In this document: piece after piece, positions 15,072 through 23,678 of the stretch
Layout of the letters: each line of letters opens with the position of its first letter
How positions within the stretch are numbered: position 1 is the first letter of the stretch
Assembly: GCF_002803085.1 (NCBI RefSeq)
Contig: NZ_NNBJ01000004.1
Coordinates: 333,861-397,860 of the forward strand
DNA from: Streptomyces sp. CB01201
Lineage (GTDB): Bacteria; Actinomycetota; Actinomycetes; Streptomycetales; Streptomycetaceae
DNA: 64,000 bases
Reading direction: 5' to 3'
The notes under the pieces: generated by a model
Database searches by the model: none
The model's input: the letters and a program-made list of their open reading frames with translations, nothing else
Told to the model about the DNA's origin: nothing
Made by a program: the position numbers and the translations under genes

Positions 15072-15440
15072 GTGCAACTCGAAGCGCACGCCCCGTCCGT
15101 ACCGCCCGCCCCGACTCTCCCCCCGCCCGGTCTCACGGAGGACCCCGCCTTGACTCCCCTCACCGCGCTCACCGCGCTCGACGACGCCATCGAGAACCTC
15201 GGCGTACCCGTCCCCTGCCGTTCCTTCGACCCGGAGGTCTTCTTCGCCGAGTCCCCGGCCGACGTCGAGTACGCCAAGTCGCTCTGCCAGACCTGCCCCC
15301 TGATGGCCGCCTGCCTCGCCGGTGCCAAGGAGCGGCGCGAGCCGTGGGGCGTCTGGGGCGGCGAGCTCTTCGTCCAGGGTGTGGTCGTTGCCCGCAAGCG
15401 GCCGCGTGGTCGCCCGCGCAAGAACCCGGTCGCCGCATGA
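15072..15440 (+). CDS. wblC: WhiB-family transcription factor WblC (WhiB7)
   Basis: A 122-residue iron-sulphur protein controlling intrinsic antibiotic resistance. Four cysteines ligate the cluster: one in PVPCRSFDPEVFF, then LCQTCPLMAAC (C-x2-C-x5-C). EPWGVWGGELF is the WhiB7-type tryptophan/glycine motif that contacts sigma factor, and RPRGRPRKN is a C-terminal AT-hook found in WhiB7/WblC and not in most Wbl paralogs. GTG 15072 has GAGGAAG eight bases upstream. The promoter and attenuator in front fit induction by translation inhibitors. It ends in an ATGA overlap with the next ORF. Confidence 0.93.
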   Translation: MQLEAHAPSVPPAPTLPPPGLTEDPALTPLTALTALDDAIENLGVPVPCRSFDPEVFFAESPADVEYAKSLCQTCPLMAACLAGAKERREPWGVWGGELFVQGVVVARKRPRGRPRKNPVAA

Positions 15441-15760
15441 ACCGCCCGGGAACCATTGACCGCCCCCGAACGAACGACCCCCAGAAGCAGGCCCCGATGA
15501 CGACGTCCGCAAGTGAGCCCACCGGCTCCGCGACCCCAGACTTCACCATTGCCGGCGCGAACGAGTCGCGCCAGAACAGGACCCTTGAAATGCAACTCAT
15601 GCCAGAAGCCCTGGCCCGTGCGCATATGCATCAGCGACTGCGGGAGGCCGAGGTGGAGCGCCAAGCGCTCCGCATGGTCGCCGCGCGGCGGATGCAGCGG
15701 CGCGCCGAGCGCGCGTCGATGCGCGCCCGCCGTGCCCTCGCGATGGCCGTCATGCACTGA
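15437..15760 (+). CDS. Small basic protein coupled to wblC
   Basis: An ATG at 15437 overlaps the wblC stop as ATGA, giving 107 residues; an internal ATG at 15497 would give 87. The N-terminal part is Pro/Thr-rich and the C-terminal half is a long basic helix (EALARAHMHQRLREAEVERQ followed by Arg/Ala/Met repeats). No domain recognised. Co-translation with wblC suggests a related role or simply shared expression. The message probably ends at the strong stem-loop at 15799. Confidence 0.65.
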   Translation: MNRPGTIDRPRTNDPQKQAPMTTSASEPTGSATPDFTIAGANESRQNRTLEMQLMPEALARAHMHQRLREAEVERQALRMVAARRMQRRAERASMRARRALAMAVMH

Positions 15761-15798
15761 CGGCCGGCGCGCCAGGCGACACCGGAACACTGACAGCA

Positions 15799-15832
15799 CG
15801 CGGGGGCAGGTCCGAACGGACCTGCCCCCGCG
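15799..15832. terminator. Terminator after the wblC operon
   Basis: A perfect 15-bp stem, CGCGGGGGCAGGTCC (15799-15813) with its complement (15818-15832) around a GAAC loop. There is no T-tract, as is common in Streptomyces. Confidence 0.8.
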
Positions 15833-15878
15833 GTGCGTTGTGGTCCCGGCGGGCCCGGGACGGCGGTATCGTCGCGAG

Positions 15879-16070
15879 GTGGACGACCAGAATCGGCCGG
15901 TGGCCGAAACCATCGTGTGCTCCCACTGCGGGACCCCTGCTCCGGCCGGCGGCCCACCGCCTACGTGGACCTACTCGGTCGAGAACGGCACCAGCCGCTA
16001 CTACTGCGACGACTGCGCCCGCGCCAACATCAGAGCCATCGAAGGCAGGCTCGACGCGGCCTGGTGGTAG
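15879..16070 (+). CDS. 63-residue zinc-ribbon-like small protein
   Basis: Encodes VCSHC near residue 14 and YYCDDCARANIRAIEGRLD near residue 42, two C-x2-C pairs that suggest one structural zinc. Similar Streptomyces proteins ending in GRLD(A/S)(A/T)WW are familiar but uncharacterised. GTG 15879 was chosen for its MDDQNRPVAET start; no convincing binding site is visible, and an upstream in-frame GTG could extend it by about 14 residues. It lies just after the wblC terminator. Confidence 0.6.
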   Translation: MDDQNRPVAETIVCSHCGTPAPAGGPPPTWTYSVENGTSRYYCDDCARANIRAIEGRLDAAWW

Positions 16071-16084
16071 CGCCCGCGTCAACC

Positions 16085-16198
16085 CCCGAGCCGACACCGT
16101 CCCCTCCCCGAGCCGACCTCAGCCGCGTGCCCGAGCCGACGCCACCCGCGTGCCCGAGCCGACCTCAGCCGCGCGCCCGAGCCGACGCCGCCCGCGCG
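16085..16198. repeat. 23-bp tandem repeat, five copies
   Basis: Units start at 16085, 16107, 16130, 16153 and 16176 (periods 22, 23, 23, 23). Each begins CCCGAGCCGAC and alternates between CTCAGCCGCGTG-like and GCCACCCGCGTG-like tails. The array lies in the 218-bp gap between two convergent genes (small zinc protein and ABC1 kinase), with no coding content seen. Confidence 0.8.
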
Positions 16199-16288
16199 CT
16201 CGGCGGCCTGATCTGCCGTGCTCCTGGCGGCAGTTCGCGGCGTAGGCCTCCGGGCGTCCTCCCGTACGCCCCACGACGGCGGGCGTCC

Positions 16289-17692
16289 TCAGGCCTCCTC
16301 CACCGCCACCGCTTCGACCGGCGCCCCGTCCTCGGCCACGGCCGGTGCCGAGTCGTGCGACGCGTCCGCCAGGAACCCCGGAAGCCACTCCTCCAACTCG
16401 GCCCGCATCCGCACCGTCGCGTCCAGTTGGCACAGCACCCCGATGGTGGACAGCGTCACGCGGTGTATCAGCAGATACGACGGCGGCAGATTGAGCTGCT
16501 TGCCCAGCTGATGGGCGGGGGAGCGGGGATCGGCGATCCGGGCCGCCTGTCCCCGCATCCAGCCCCGGCTGAACGTGAACTCCTCGGCCTGGGCCGGCTC
16601 GATGATCGGCACCAGATAGTCGAGCACCGCGTCCGGGTCGAGCTCGATGGACTCCTTGACGAAGCCCTCCTCGCGCAGCCGCTCGTACACCGCCTCGGCC
16701 TCGCCCTCCAGCGTCATCCGCAGGGATTCACCGATGGTGGCGGGCAGCCCGCCGGGCAGCCGGTCCACCGTGCCGAAGTCCATCACGCCGAGCCGCCAGG
16801 GGCCGCCGTCCTTCTCGGACGGCAGCAGCCGGAAGTTGCCCGGATGCGGATCGGCGTGCAGCAGCCCGGTCCTGGCCGGGCCCGAGAACAGGAAGCGGGT
16901 GAGGAGCTGCCCGGCCCGGTCGCGCTGCTCCGGCGTGCCGTCCCTGATCACGTCCGAGAGCGGTATCCCCTCGATCCACTCCGTGACCAGGACCTGGTCA
17001 CACTGGTGCACCACAGCGGGCACCAGCACATCGGGATCGCCCGCGAACTCCTCCGCGTGCTGCTGCTGGGCCCGCGCCTCCAGCTCGTAGTCCAGCTCCT
17101 CCGAGACCCGGTCGCGCAGCTCGGAGATGAGCGGTTTGATGTCCATCCCCGGGATCAGCGGGCCGAGCAGCCGGGCGAACCGGCTCAGCTGGGTGAGATC
17201 CGAAAGCAGCGCCTCGCCCGCCCCCGGGTACTGCACCTTGACGGCCACCGTGCGTCCGTCGTGCCACACCGCCCGGTGCACCTGCCCGATCGACGCGGCG
17301 GCCGCCGGCTTCTCGTCGAACTCCAGGAACAACTCCCGCCAGTCGGTGCCGAGCCGCTCCTCCAGTACGCCGTGGACCGTACGGGTCGGCATCGGGGGCG
17401 CGGCCTCCTGGAGTTTGGTCAGCGCGGCCCGATAGGGACCCGCGACCTCCTCGGGGAGGGCCGACTCGAAGACGGACAGCGCCTGCCCGAACTTCATCGC
17501 CCCTCCTTTCAGCTCGCCCAGGACCTTGAAGAGCTGCTCGGCGGTGCGCTGCTGGAGCTCGCGGGCGACCAGCTCCGCGGACTTGCCGCCGATCCGCTTG
17601 CCCAGGCCCCAGGTCGCCCGACCGGCGAAGCCAAGTGGCAGTGCGGCCAGCTTGGCGGTCCGGGTGACCGCCTTCCGGGGAAGATCAGACAT
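16289..17692 (-). CDS. ABC1/UbiB-family protein kinase-like ATPase
   Basis: A 467-residue protein of the ABC1/ADCK/UbiB family, atypical kinases linked to quinone or lipid metabolism. Diagnostic motifs are the KxGQ segment GAMKFGQALS (about residue 65), the alanine-rich nucleotide loop AAAASIGQVHRA (about 135), the lysine VAVKVQYPG (about 155), catalytic HADPHPGNFR (about 280) and metal-binding VMDFG (about 302). ATG 17692 gives a typical start, MSDLPRKAV. It follows the ThiF-like gene by 40 bases on the same strand, so the two are probably co-transcribed. The substrate is not evident. Confidence 0.9.
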   Translation of the reverse strand: MSDLPRKAVTRTAKLAALPLGFAGRATWGLGKRIGGKSAELVARELQQRTAEQLFKVLGELKGGAMKFGQALSVFESALPEEVAGPYRAALTKLQEAAPPMPTRTVHGVLEERLGTDWRELFLEFDEKPAAAASIGQVHRAVWHDGRTVAVKVQYPGAGEALLSDLTQLSRFARLLGPLIPGMDIKPLISELRDRVSEELDYELEARAQQQHAEEFAGDPDVLVPAVVHQCDQVLVTEWIEGIPLSDVIRDGTPEQRDRAGQLLTRFLFSGPARTGLLHADPHPGNFRLLPSEKDGGPWRLGVMDFGTVDRLPGGLPATIGESLRMTLEGEAEAVYERLREEGFVKESIELDPDAVLDYLVPIIEPAQAEEFTFSRGWMRGQAARIADPRSPAHQLGKQLNLPPSYLLIHRVTLSTIGVLCQLDATVRMRAELEEWLPGFLADASHDSAPAVAEDGAPVEAVAVEEA

Positions 17693-17732
17693 GAGCCCCT
17701 CCAAATCCCAGACAGCAGCGCCCTCGCAGGCG

Positions 17733-18866
17733 TTACCGGGCCATTGTGTCGTGTGCCCGGGCGGCCCCGGAGACCTCCTCCCCCCGAGTGTTCCCGACCG
17801 CGCCGCAGAAGCAGTCACGGTGGGGCGTGACCGGGGCCGACCGCCAGTCGAGCTGGGGGAGCGAGGCCTCCCATCGGGTGCCGGTGCTCGCCGGAAGATC
17901 GCCGTCGAGAAACGCCAGCGCGTGTGCGGCAGCGAGACCGGCGACCGCCGCGGCGAGTGCCAGGTCACAGGCCGGTACGGCGGTGCGCTGCCGCCCCGAG
18001 CGCCACTGTGCGAGCAGCCGCGGCCAGCCCGCGTCCCGCTCCGCGCGGCCGAGCGAGAGGCACCCCGCACAGCCCGTGCCGCCCGGCAGGACCAGCGGGC
18101 CCACCACCCCGGTCGTCTCCACAACTCCCGCATGGAGATGGGGAATTCCACCCTTGATCCACTCTTCGGTGTCCACCGCGTTGGGCGCGTACACATCGAG
18201 GGGGTCACGCGGGACGACCACGATCAAGGACAGCGGGGTCTGCTCCGCCGCGCGGGCCCGGCGCGGCGGCCCGCCCGGTGCGGCGCGGCGCACGAGCTGC
18301 CCCGCCGCCGTCGCGCGCCGCTCGCCCACCGCCGTGTCGGGCAACCCGCCCGGCGCCACGTCCCCCGGCTGTGCCAGACCCCCGTCCAGGACGTCGACCC
18401 GGCCCACCCCGGCGCCCGAGAGCAGCGCCGCGACGCTCGCGCCGACCCGCCCGGCGCCCCGTACCTGGACCCGTATGGCCGCGCGGGCCGCGAGCCTGGC
18501 CGCCGCGTCGCCCGGCTCGGGGTGGACGAGGGAGAGGGACGCCAGATCCGGCCTCAATCGCTCCAGCGCCCGTGCCCGCTCGCGCAGCGCCTCGGCCGCC
18601 GGGCCGCCGGCCGTCGGGTCGTCGACCACGCCCGCCGCCGTCAACCGGGCCACCAGCTCGTCCACTTGGGCCGGTGGCAGATCCAGGGCGCGCGCCCGCT
18701 CGTACAGGATCGGCAGGCCCTGGGTGCCGTCGAGCAGTTCCAGGAAGTGGCCCGTCGCCGGGTCCACCGGCGACACGACCACCGCCTGCGCGGGTGTGAT
18801 CCCGAACTGCACGGTCGCCCGGTCGCGCCAGGCCCGGCGCAGTGCCGGCTTCAGCATCGGATGCAT
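17733..18866 (-). CDS. ThiF-family adenylyltransferase-like protein
   Basis: A 377-residue protein with an N-terminal winged-helix-like part (about 1-120) and an E1/MoeB/ThiF Rossmann core beginning IRVQVRGAGRVGASVAALL (about residue 145). Late cysteine pairs GCAGC (about 270) and DCFCG (about 362) resemble the zinc-binding pairs of E1-like enzymes. The usual GxGxxG is altered to GAGRVG, and the catalytic arginine/cysteine set cannot be confirmed, so activity is uncertain. ATG 18866 is chosen over a further upstream start because MHPMLKPALRRAW matches related proteins. It is transcribed toward the ABC1 gene; a DnaA-box-like nonamer lies upstream. Confidence 0.8.
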   Translation of the reverse strand: MHPMLKPALRRAWRDRATVQFGITPAQAVVVSPVDPATGHFLELLDGTQGLPILYERARALDLPPAQVDELVARLTAAGVVDDPTAGGPAAEALRERARALERLRPDLASLSLVHPEPGDAAARLAARAAIRVQVRGAGRVGASVAALLSGAGVGRVDVLDGGLAQPGDVAPGGLPDTAVGERRATAAGQLVRRAAPGGPPRRARAAEQTPLSLIVVVPRDPLDVYAPNAVDTEEWIKGGIPHLHAGVVETTGVVGPLVLPGGTGCAGCLSLGRAERDAGWPRLLAQWRSGRQRTAVPACDLALAAAVAGLAAAHALAFLDGDLPASTGTRWEASLPQLDWRSAPVTPHRDCFCGAVGNTRGEEVSGAARAHDTMAR

Positions 18867-18978
18867 CGCGAGAACCCCCGTCGTCGTGACCGCCCGCACG
18901 TCCCCGGAACCTGCCCGATCGCGGGCTCCCGTGCGGCGTGGGATCAGGATGCACGGCTGCGTCGAGCGGTGGGAAAAG

Positions 18979-18987
18979 TTGTCCACA
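18979..18987 (+). promoter_or_regulatory. DnaA-box-like nonamer between divergent genes
   Basis: TTGTCCACA, an exact match to the preferred Streptomyces DnaA box, lies in the 226-bp region between the divergent ThiF-like and metallopeptidase genes. It is the second exact match in the window. Confidence 0.4.
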
Positions 18988-19092
18988 GGCCGGGGGTATT
19001 AGTCATCCGAATGCTGCACCTCAGCGGATGGATCATGGCTCAACCGTCCCGGAGGCGGGACTTCCCCCACTGCCAGCGGGTAACGTCGGGGC

Positions 19093-19689
19093 GTGCCCGC
19101 CGACCCACTGCAGAGTGCCGGAAGCCCGCCGCGCAGCCCCTCCGGCCTGCCGCCACGCGGTCCGGCGACGAGTGCGGTCGAGGTCCGCCGCAGTGCACGG
19201 CGCAGCAGGACGGTCTCCGCCTATCGCGAGGGCGACCGCACCATCGTGCTGATCCCGGCCCGGATGTCGGAGGCCGAGGAGCAGCGCTGGGTGACGGTGA
19301 TGCTCGACAAGCTCGCCGCGCAGGAGAGCAAGCGCATGCTGGGCGACGCCGAGCTGACCGAACGCGCCGAGCGGCTGTCGGAGCAGTACTTCGCGGGCCG
19401 GGCCCGGCCCGCCTCCGTGCGCTGGGTGACCAACCAGAACACCCGCTGGGGCTCGTGCACCCCGGCCGAGGGCAGCATCCGGCTCTCGCACCGGTTGCAG
19501 GGGATGCCCGAGTACGTCGTCGACTACGTGCTGCTGCACGAGCTGGCCCATCTTCTGGTGCCGGGTCACGGTCCCCGGTTCTGGCGGCTCCTGGAGGCCT
19601 ATCCGCGCACCGAGCGGGCCCGCGGCTACCTGGAGGGCGTGGTCTCCGCGGACCGCCTTCCGCATCTGCCGGGCGCCCGCGAGGAGTGA
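19093..19689 (+). CDS. YgjP/WSS1-like zinc metallopeptidase
   Basis: A 198-residue protein of the DUF45/YgjP (SprT-like) metallopeptidase group. The active site is LLHELAHLLVPGHGPRFW (HExxH plus third-ligand His, about residue 153), preceded by the characteristic TRWGSCTPAEGSIRLS stretch (about 118). The N-terminal 40 residues are Pro/Arg/Ser-rich and likely disordered. GTG 19093 has only GTCGGGGC upstream as a weak binding site. It is divergent from the ThiF-like gene. Substrate unknown. Confidence 0.85.
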   Translation: MPADPLQSAGSPPRSPSGLPPRGPATSAVEVRRSARRSRTVSAYREGDRTIVLIPARMSEAEEQRWVTVMLDKLAAQESKRMLGDAELTERAERLSEQYFAGRARPASVRWVTNQNTRWGSCTPAEGSIRLSHRLQGMPEYVVDYVLLHELAHLLVPGHGPRFWRLLEAYPRTERARGYLEGVVSADRLPHLPGAREE

Positions 19690-19815
19690 GGAACGCCGGT
19701 CCGGGGGGCGGGTCGACGGTTCTGTACCGAATGTGTAGCGGCTTCGCCGTTTGTCGGAGGCAGCCGTTAGCCTGGCGCGACGCATTCACCTCGGGATGGG
19801 GGACGGTCGGTACGC

Positions 19816-21489
19816 ATGGCCAGGGAATTCCAGCGCGGCCACAAGGCCAAGGTCAGTGATCTCACGGCAGGGACGGATCTCTACGTAGGCGTGCAGATCG
19901 GCGGTCCCGGGCTGACCTTCGACATCAGCTGTTTCGGGCTCGACGCCAACGAGCGCCTTTCGGACGACCGTTACTTCGTCTTCTTCAACCAGCCGAAGTC
20001 CCCCGAGGAGTCGATCCAGCTCCTGGGCGCGCAGTCCGGTGACACCGAGTCGTTCCGCGTCACCCTGGACCGCGTCCCGGCCAACATCCACAAGCTCTCC
20101 TTCACCGCGACCCTCGACGGCGCGGGCCAGATGTCGCAGGTGGGCCCCGGCTACATCCGGGTCGTCGCCGGCGGTGAGGAAGTGGTCCGGTACGCCTTCA
20201 CGGGCGCGGAGTTCAGCACCGAGCGGGCCGTCATGCTCGGCGACTTCTACCTGAAGGACGTGTGGCGCTTCGCCGCCGTCGGCCAGGGCTTCGACGGAGG
20301 ACTCGAAGCGCTCCTGAAGAACTTCGGCGGCGAGGTCCTGGAGGAGGAGCCCGCGGCCCCGCCGCAGCCCGAGCCGCAGGGCGCGGCCCCCGGTTTCGCC
20401 CCTCCGCCCCAAGTCGGCGCGCCCGCGCCGCAGTTCGGCGCCCCGCCGCAGGCCCCGCAGCCCGCGCCCGCCTTCAACGCGCCGCCGCCGGCGCCCGCCC
20501 CGCAGCACTACGCTCCGCCGCCCCAGGGTTCCACCCCGCCGCCCGCCCCGGCGCCGAGCCCCCAGATCCACGCGGCGCCGACCATCGCCGCGCCGATGCA
20601 CCTGGTGCCGGGCACCGTGCCGCCGCCGCCCGCGCCGGCGCCGTACGGCGGGCCCCAGCAGGCTCCCTATGGCCAGCCGCAGCTGCAGGCCCCGTACGGA
20701 CAGCCGCCGCAGCAGCCCCAGTTCGGGCAGGGCCCCGGCCACATCCCGGGCCAGGTGCCGCCGCCGGGCGCCCCCGCTCCGTACGGCCAGCAGGCTCCGT
20801 ACGGTCGGCCGAACGCTGCGCCCCAGGGCGGTGGCCTGCACGCGGCCATCCAGATGTACAAGGAGCTGCCCACCGGCCAGCGCTGGACCTCGCAGAACAA
20901 GCAGCTCGTCCGGGTCGACCTCGGGGCCGGCGGCCAGCCCGTCCTGGCGCGCCAGGGCAGCATGGTCATGTACCAGGGCAAGGTCGACTTCGGGTACAAG
21001 GGAGCCGGCTTCGCGGGCCGCATCGTCGGCAACGCGACCGGCCAGGAAATGCAGTTGATGCGCTGCACCGGCCGCGGCCAGGTCTTCCTCGCGGAGAACA
21101 GCGCCTATCTGCACCCCATCGAGCTCCAGGGCGACGGCATCTGTGTCTCCGCCGAGCACGTCCTGGCCTTCGACGAGTCACTCCAGTACGAGGTCCGCCG
21201 CATCGAGGGGCACGGCATTCCGGGCGGCGCCCTGTTCACCATGCTGTTCCAGGGCACCGGCACCGTCGTCGTGATGACGCACGGCACCCCGGTGGTGCTG
21301 CCGGTCACCCCGACCACGTTCGCCGACAGCGACGCGATCGTCGCCTGGTCCGCCGCCTCCCAGGTGATCGTCTCCAGCCAGGTCAGGCTGCGGCGCAACG
21401 CCTATCCGGGGGACAGCGGCGAGTCCGTCAATCTCCAGTTCCGGGGCGCCCCCGGCAACTTCATCGTCGTCCAGCCGTACGAGGTCTGA
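19816..21489 (+). CDS. TerD-AIM24 fusion protein
   Basis: A 557-residue two-domain protein. Residues 1-175 are a TerD-like calcium/stress domain (GPGLTFDISCFGLDANERL, then DRYFVFFNQPKSPEES). A Pro/Ala/Gln linker with PYGQ and PPQ repeats spans about 178-337. The C-terminal part is an AIM24 domain (ARQGSMVMYQGKVDFGYKG through VTPTTFADSDAIVAW). It starts a three-gene run, 13 bases before the next AIM24 gene. TerD proteins belong to tellurite/stress gene groups and AIM24-like folds are TRAP-like barrels of unclear role; the joint role here is not known. ATG 19816 lies shortly after GGGATGGGGGACGG. Confidence 0.9.
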   Translation: MAREFQRGHKAKVSDLTAGTDLYVGVQIGGPGLTFDISCFGLDANERLSDDRYFVFFNQPKSPEESIQLLGAQSGDTESFRVTLDRVPANIHKLSFTATLDGAGQMSQVGPGYIRVVAGGEEVVRYAFTGAEFSTERAVMLGDFYLKDVWRFAAVGQGFDGGLEALLKNFGGEVLEEEPAAPPQPEPQGAAPGFAPPPQVGAPAPQFGAPPQAPQPAPAFNAPPPAPAPQHYAPPPQGSTPPPAPAPSPQIHAAPTIAAPMHLVPGTVPPPPAPAPYGGPQQAPYGQPQLQAPYGQPPQQPQFGQGPGHIPGQVPPPGAPAPYGQQAPYGRPNAAPQGGGLHAAIQMYKELPTGQRWTSQNKQLVRVDLGAGGQPVLARQGSMVMYQGKVDFGYKGAGFAGRIVGNATGQEMQLMRCTGRGQVFLAENSAYLHPIELQGDGICVSAEHVLAFDESLQYEVRRIEGHGIPGGALFTMLFQGTGTVVVMTHGTPVVLPVTPTTFADSDAIVAWSAASQVIVSSQVRLRRNAYPGDSGESVNLQFRGAPGNFIVVQPYEV

Positions 21490-21502
21490 GGGAGCCCGAA
21501 GA

Positions 21503-22183
21503 ATGAACCAGCAGCTCACGGGCTATGCCCCCACCCCCGTCGCGGCCCGGATGGAGAACCACGGCAGCGCCATGCTCAAGGTGGCCATGGTCACCGGCCA
21601 GGACCTGTTCGCCCGGGTCGGCTCGATGGTCGCCTACGAGGGCTTCATCCAGTACGAACCCAACCCGCCCGCCGTCCGCCAGATGGCTCGGGACTGGATC
21701 ACCGGCGAAGGCGCGCCGCTCATGAAGTGCACCGGCGACGGGCTGCTCTACCTCGCCGACTACGGGGCCAACGTCGTGATCGTCAACCTCGACAACGACG
21801 CGCTCTCCGTCAACGGCACCAATGTGCTCGCCTTCGACGCGAGCCTGCAATGGGGCGTCGAACGGGTCAAGGGGCTCGCCAAGTTCGCCGGTCAGGGCCT
21901 GTTCAACGTGAAGATCTCCGGCACCGGCTGGGTCGCCCTGACCTCGCGCGGCACGCCGGTCGTCGTCGACTGCGGCAGCGGCGAGGACGAGACGTACGTC
22001 GACCCGGACGCGCTGGTCGCCTGGTCCCCGAACCTGAAGGTGAAGGGCAAGCGCAGTTTCAAGGCGTCCTCGCTGATCGGCCGGGGCAGCGGAGAGGCGT
22101 ACCAGATGGCCTTCTCGGGCCAGGGCATCGTCGTCGTACAGCCGAGTGAGGACAGCACGGACCGCCTGCGGGCCCGGGGCTGA
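21503..22183 (+). CDS. AIM24-family protein (second gene)
   Basis: A 226-residue single AIM24 domain: LKVAMVTGQDLFARVGSMVA near residue 28, GDGLLYLADYGANV near 75, NVLAFDASLQWGVERV near 108, and VDPDALVAWSPNLKVKGKR near 165. It has no signal peptide or linker. It follows the TerD-AIM24 gene by 13 bases and precedes another AIM24 gene by 14, so the three are one operon and the three AIM24 domains are paralogs. Confidence 0.9.
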   Translation: MNQQLTGYAPTPVAARMENHGSAMLKVAMVTGQDLFARVGSMVAYEGFIQYEPNPPAVRQMARDWITGEGAPLMKCTGDGLLYLADYGANVVIVNLDNDALSVNGTNVLAFDASLQWGVERVKGLAKFAGQGLFNVKISGTGWVALTSRGTPVVVDCGSGEDETYVDPDALVAWSPNLKVKGKRSFKASSLIGRGSGEAYQMAFSGQGIVVVQPSEDSTDRLRARG

Positions 22184-22197
22184 GGGGGAGAGACACC

Positions 22198-22953
22198 ATG
22201 CAGAGCCCGCTTTTCAGCTACACCGAGCAGCAGTCCCAGGAGCGGTACACGGCGCAGAACCCGCAGTTGCTGCGGGCCGTGCTCACCGGCCATGACGACC
22301 TGCTGGCCCGCAAGGGGTCGATGGTCGCCTACCAGGGCCTGATGGAGTTCGACGGCGAGTACCAGTCGAGCGGCCAGCGCAACGCACAGGCCCGCACCGG
22401 CGAGGGCCTGGACCTGATGCGCGTCTCCGGTCAGGGCACGGTCTACCTCGCCAATCTGGCCCAGCACGTCCACGTGGTGGACGTCGACCGGGACGGCCTG
22501 ACCGTGGACAGCGGCTACGTCCTCGCGATGGACTCCTCGCTGCACTACGAGGTCATCGCCGTGGACAGCCAGTACGGGGTCTCCGGCACCGGCAAGTACC
22601 AGCTCAACATCACCGGCACCGGCAAGGTCGTCCTGATGACCTCGGGCCAGCCGCTGATGCTCCAGGTCACGCCGGACAAGTACGTCAACGCGGACGCGGA
22701 CGCGATCGTGGCCTGGTCGACCTCGCTGCGCGTCCAGATGCAGGCGCAGACGCACTCCACCGGAGTGTGGCGCCGCCGTGGCAACACCGGCGAGGGCTGG
22801 GAGCTGAGCTTCCTCGGGCAGGGCTTCGCCCTCGTCCAGCCCAGCGAGGTGCTGCCCCCGCAGAACGCGGTGATCGGCCAGGGCGTGCGTGCCCAGTACG
22901 GCATGGGCCAGCAGGGCGCCCACGCCCAGAACCAGGGCAACGCCTGGAGCTAG
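22198..22953 (+). CDS. AIM24-family protein (third gene)
   Basis: A 251-residue AIM24 protein: LRAVLTGHDDLLARKGSMVA near residue 22, YVLAMDSSLHYEV near 108, and VNADADAIVAWSTSLRVQMQ near 165. A Gln/Gly/Ala-rich tail follows. The start has a clear binding site (GAGGGGGAGAG, six bases away). It ends the operon, which is followed by the terminator at 23001. Confidence 0.9.
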   Translation: MQSPLFSYTEQQSQERYTAQNPQLLRAVLTGHDDLLARKGSMVAYQGLMEFDGEYQSSGQRNAQARTGEGLDLMRVSGQGTVYLANLAQHVHVVDVDRDGLTVDSGYVLAMDSSLHYEVIAVDSQYGVSGTGKYQLNITGTGKVVLMTSGQPLMLQVTPDKYVNADADAIVAWSTSLRVQMQAQTHSTGVWRRRGNTGEGWELSFLGQGFALVQPSEVLPPQNAVIGQGVRAQYGMGQQGAHAQNQGNAWS

Positions 22954-23000
22954 TCGGCTGCCCCTGCGGGGCCCGGGTGAGAGGCCCGTAAGAGGCACGG

Positions 23001-23035
23001 GTAAGGGGCGCTCGCCAATGGCGAACGCCCCTTAC
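23001..23035. terminator. Terminator between AIM24 operon and Nudix gene
   Basis: GTAAGGGGCG (23001-23010) and CGCCCCTTAC (23026-23035) pair, with TCGCC/GGCGA extending the stem inward. It is placed between convergent operons and can act both ways. The following 120 bases hold scattered GGCCG/CGGCC motifs and no gene. Confidence 0.8.
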
Positions 23036-23156
23036 TTCATGGCCGGTTGAGACTCGGCCGACGGCCGTTGGCCGATGTTGGATTGCCGGTTACGGGTCGG
23101 CCGGTTGGGGGCCGATCCGCTGCTGCGGGCCGTTCGGCCCGCCCGTACGGCGTCGG

Positions 23157-23678
23157 CTACAGCCGTGCCCGGGTCGCCTCCAGGAGGCGGACCACCGACT
23201 CGTCGGCGACCTGGGCCACCTCGTCGTAGCCGAACCAGCGCAGGTCCAGGGACTCGTCGCTGATCGCCTCGACCGCGCCGGCCGGGGCCAGCGCCGCGTA
23301 CTGCACGTCCAAGTGCCAGTGGCAGGGGGCCGGGATGGGGTGCCGGTCGAGGCGGACGGGGCCGCCCGCGAGCAGCGCGAGCCCGGCGACACCGGACTCC
23401 TCCTCGGCCTCGCGCAGCGCGGCGGCGGCCACCGTGGCGTCGCCCGGCTCGCAGTGGCCGCCCATCTGGAGCCACATGTTGAGCTTCTTGTGCAGCGTGA
23501 GCAGCACCCGCTCCCGCTCCGGGTCGATGACGAGCGCGCTCGCCGTCAGATGACCCGCCTCGCAGGCCTTCCACATGCCGTCGGGGTGCGCGGAGAGGTG
23601 GTCCAGGTAGGTCTGGCGCAGCTCGGGCTGGCCCTCGTACGCCTTCAGTACCAGGACGGCGTCGTCGTGCAGGCTCAC
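23157..23678 (-). CDS. Nudix hydrolase
   Basis: A 173-residue Nudix protein. The Nudix segment runs LQMGGHCEPGDATVAAAALR then EAEEESG (about residues 72-97). The residue after CEPG is Asp, and the spacing to the REAEEE part appears one residue longer than the classic box. GTG 23678 forms a GTGA overlap with the stop of the upstream Zincin_2 gene, so the two are coupled. The substrate cannot be predicted. Confidence 0.85.
   Translation of the reverse strand: MSLHDDAVLVLKAYEGQPELRQTYLDHLSAHPDGMWKACEAGHLTASALVIDPERERVLLTLHKKLNMWLQMGGHCEPGDATVAAAALREAEEESGVAGLALLAGGPVRLDRHPIPAPCHWHLDVQYAALAPAGAVEAISDESLDLRWFGYDEVAQVADESVVRLLEATRARL

Noticed and set aside
16085..16198. CRISPR-like array
   Set aside because: Repeats are contiguous with no unique spacers and no cas genes are nearby.
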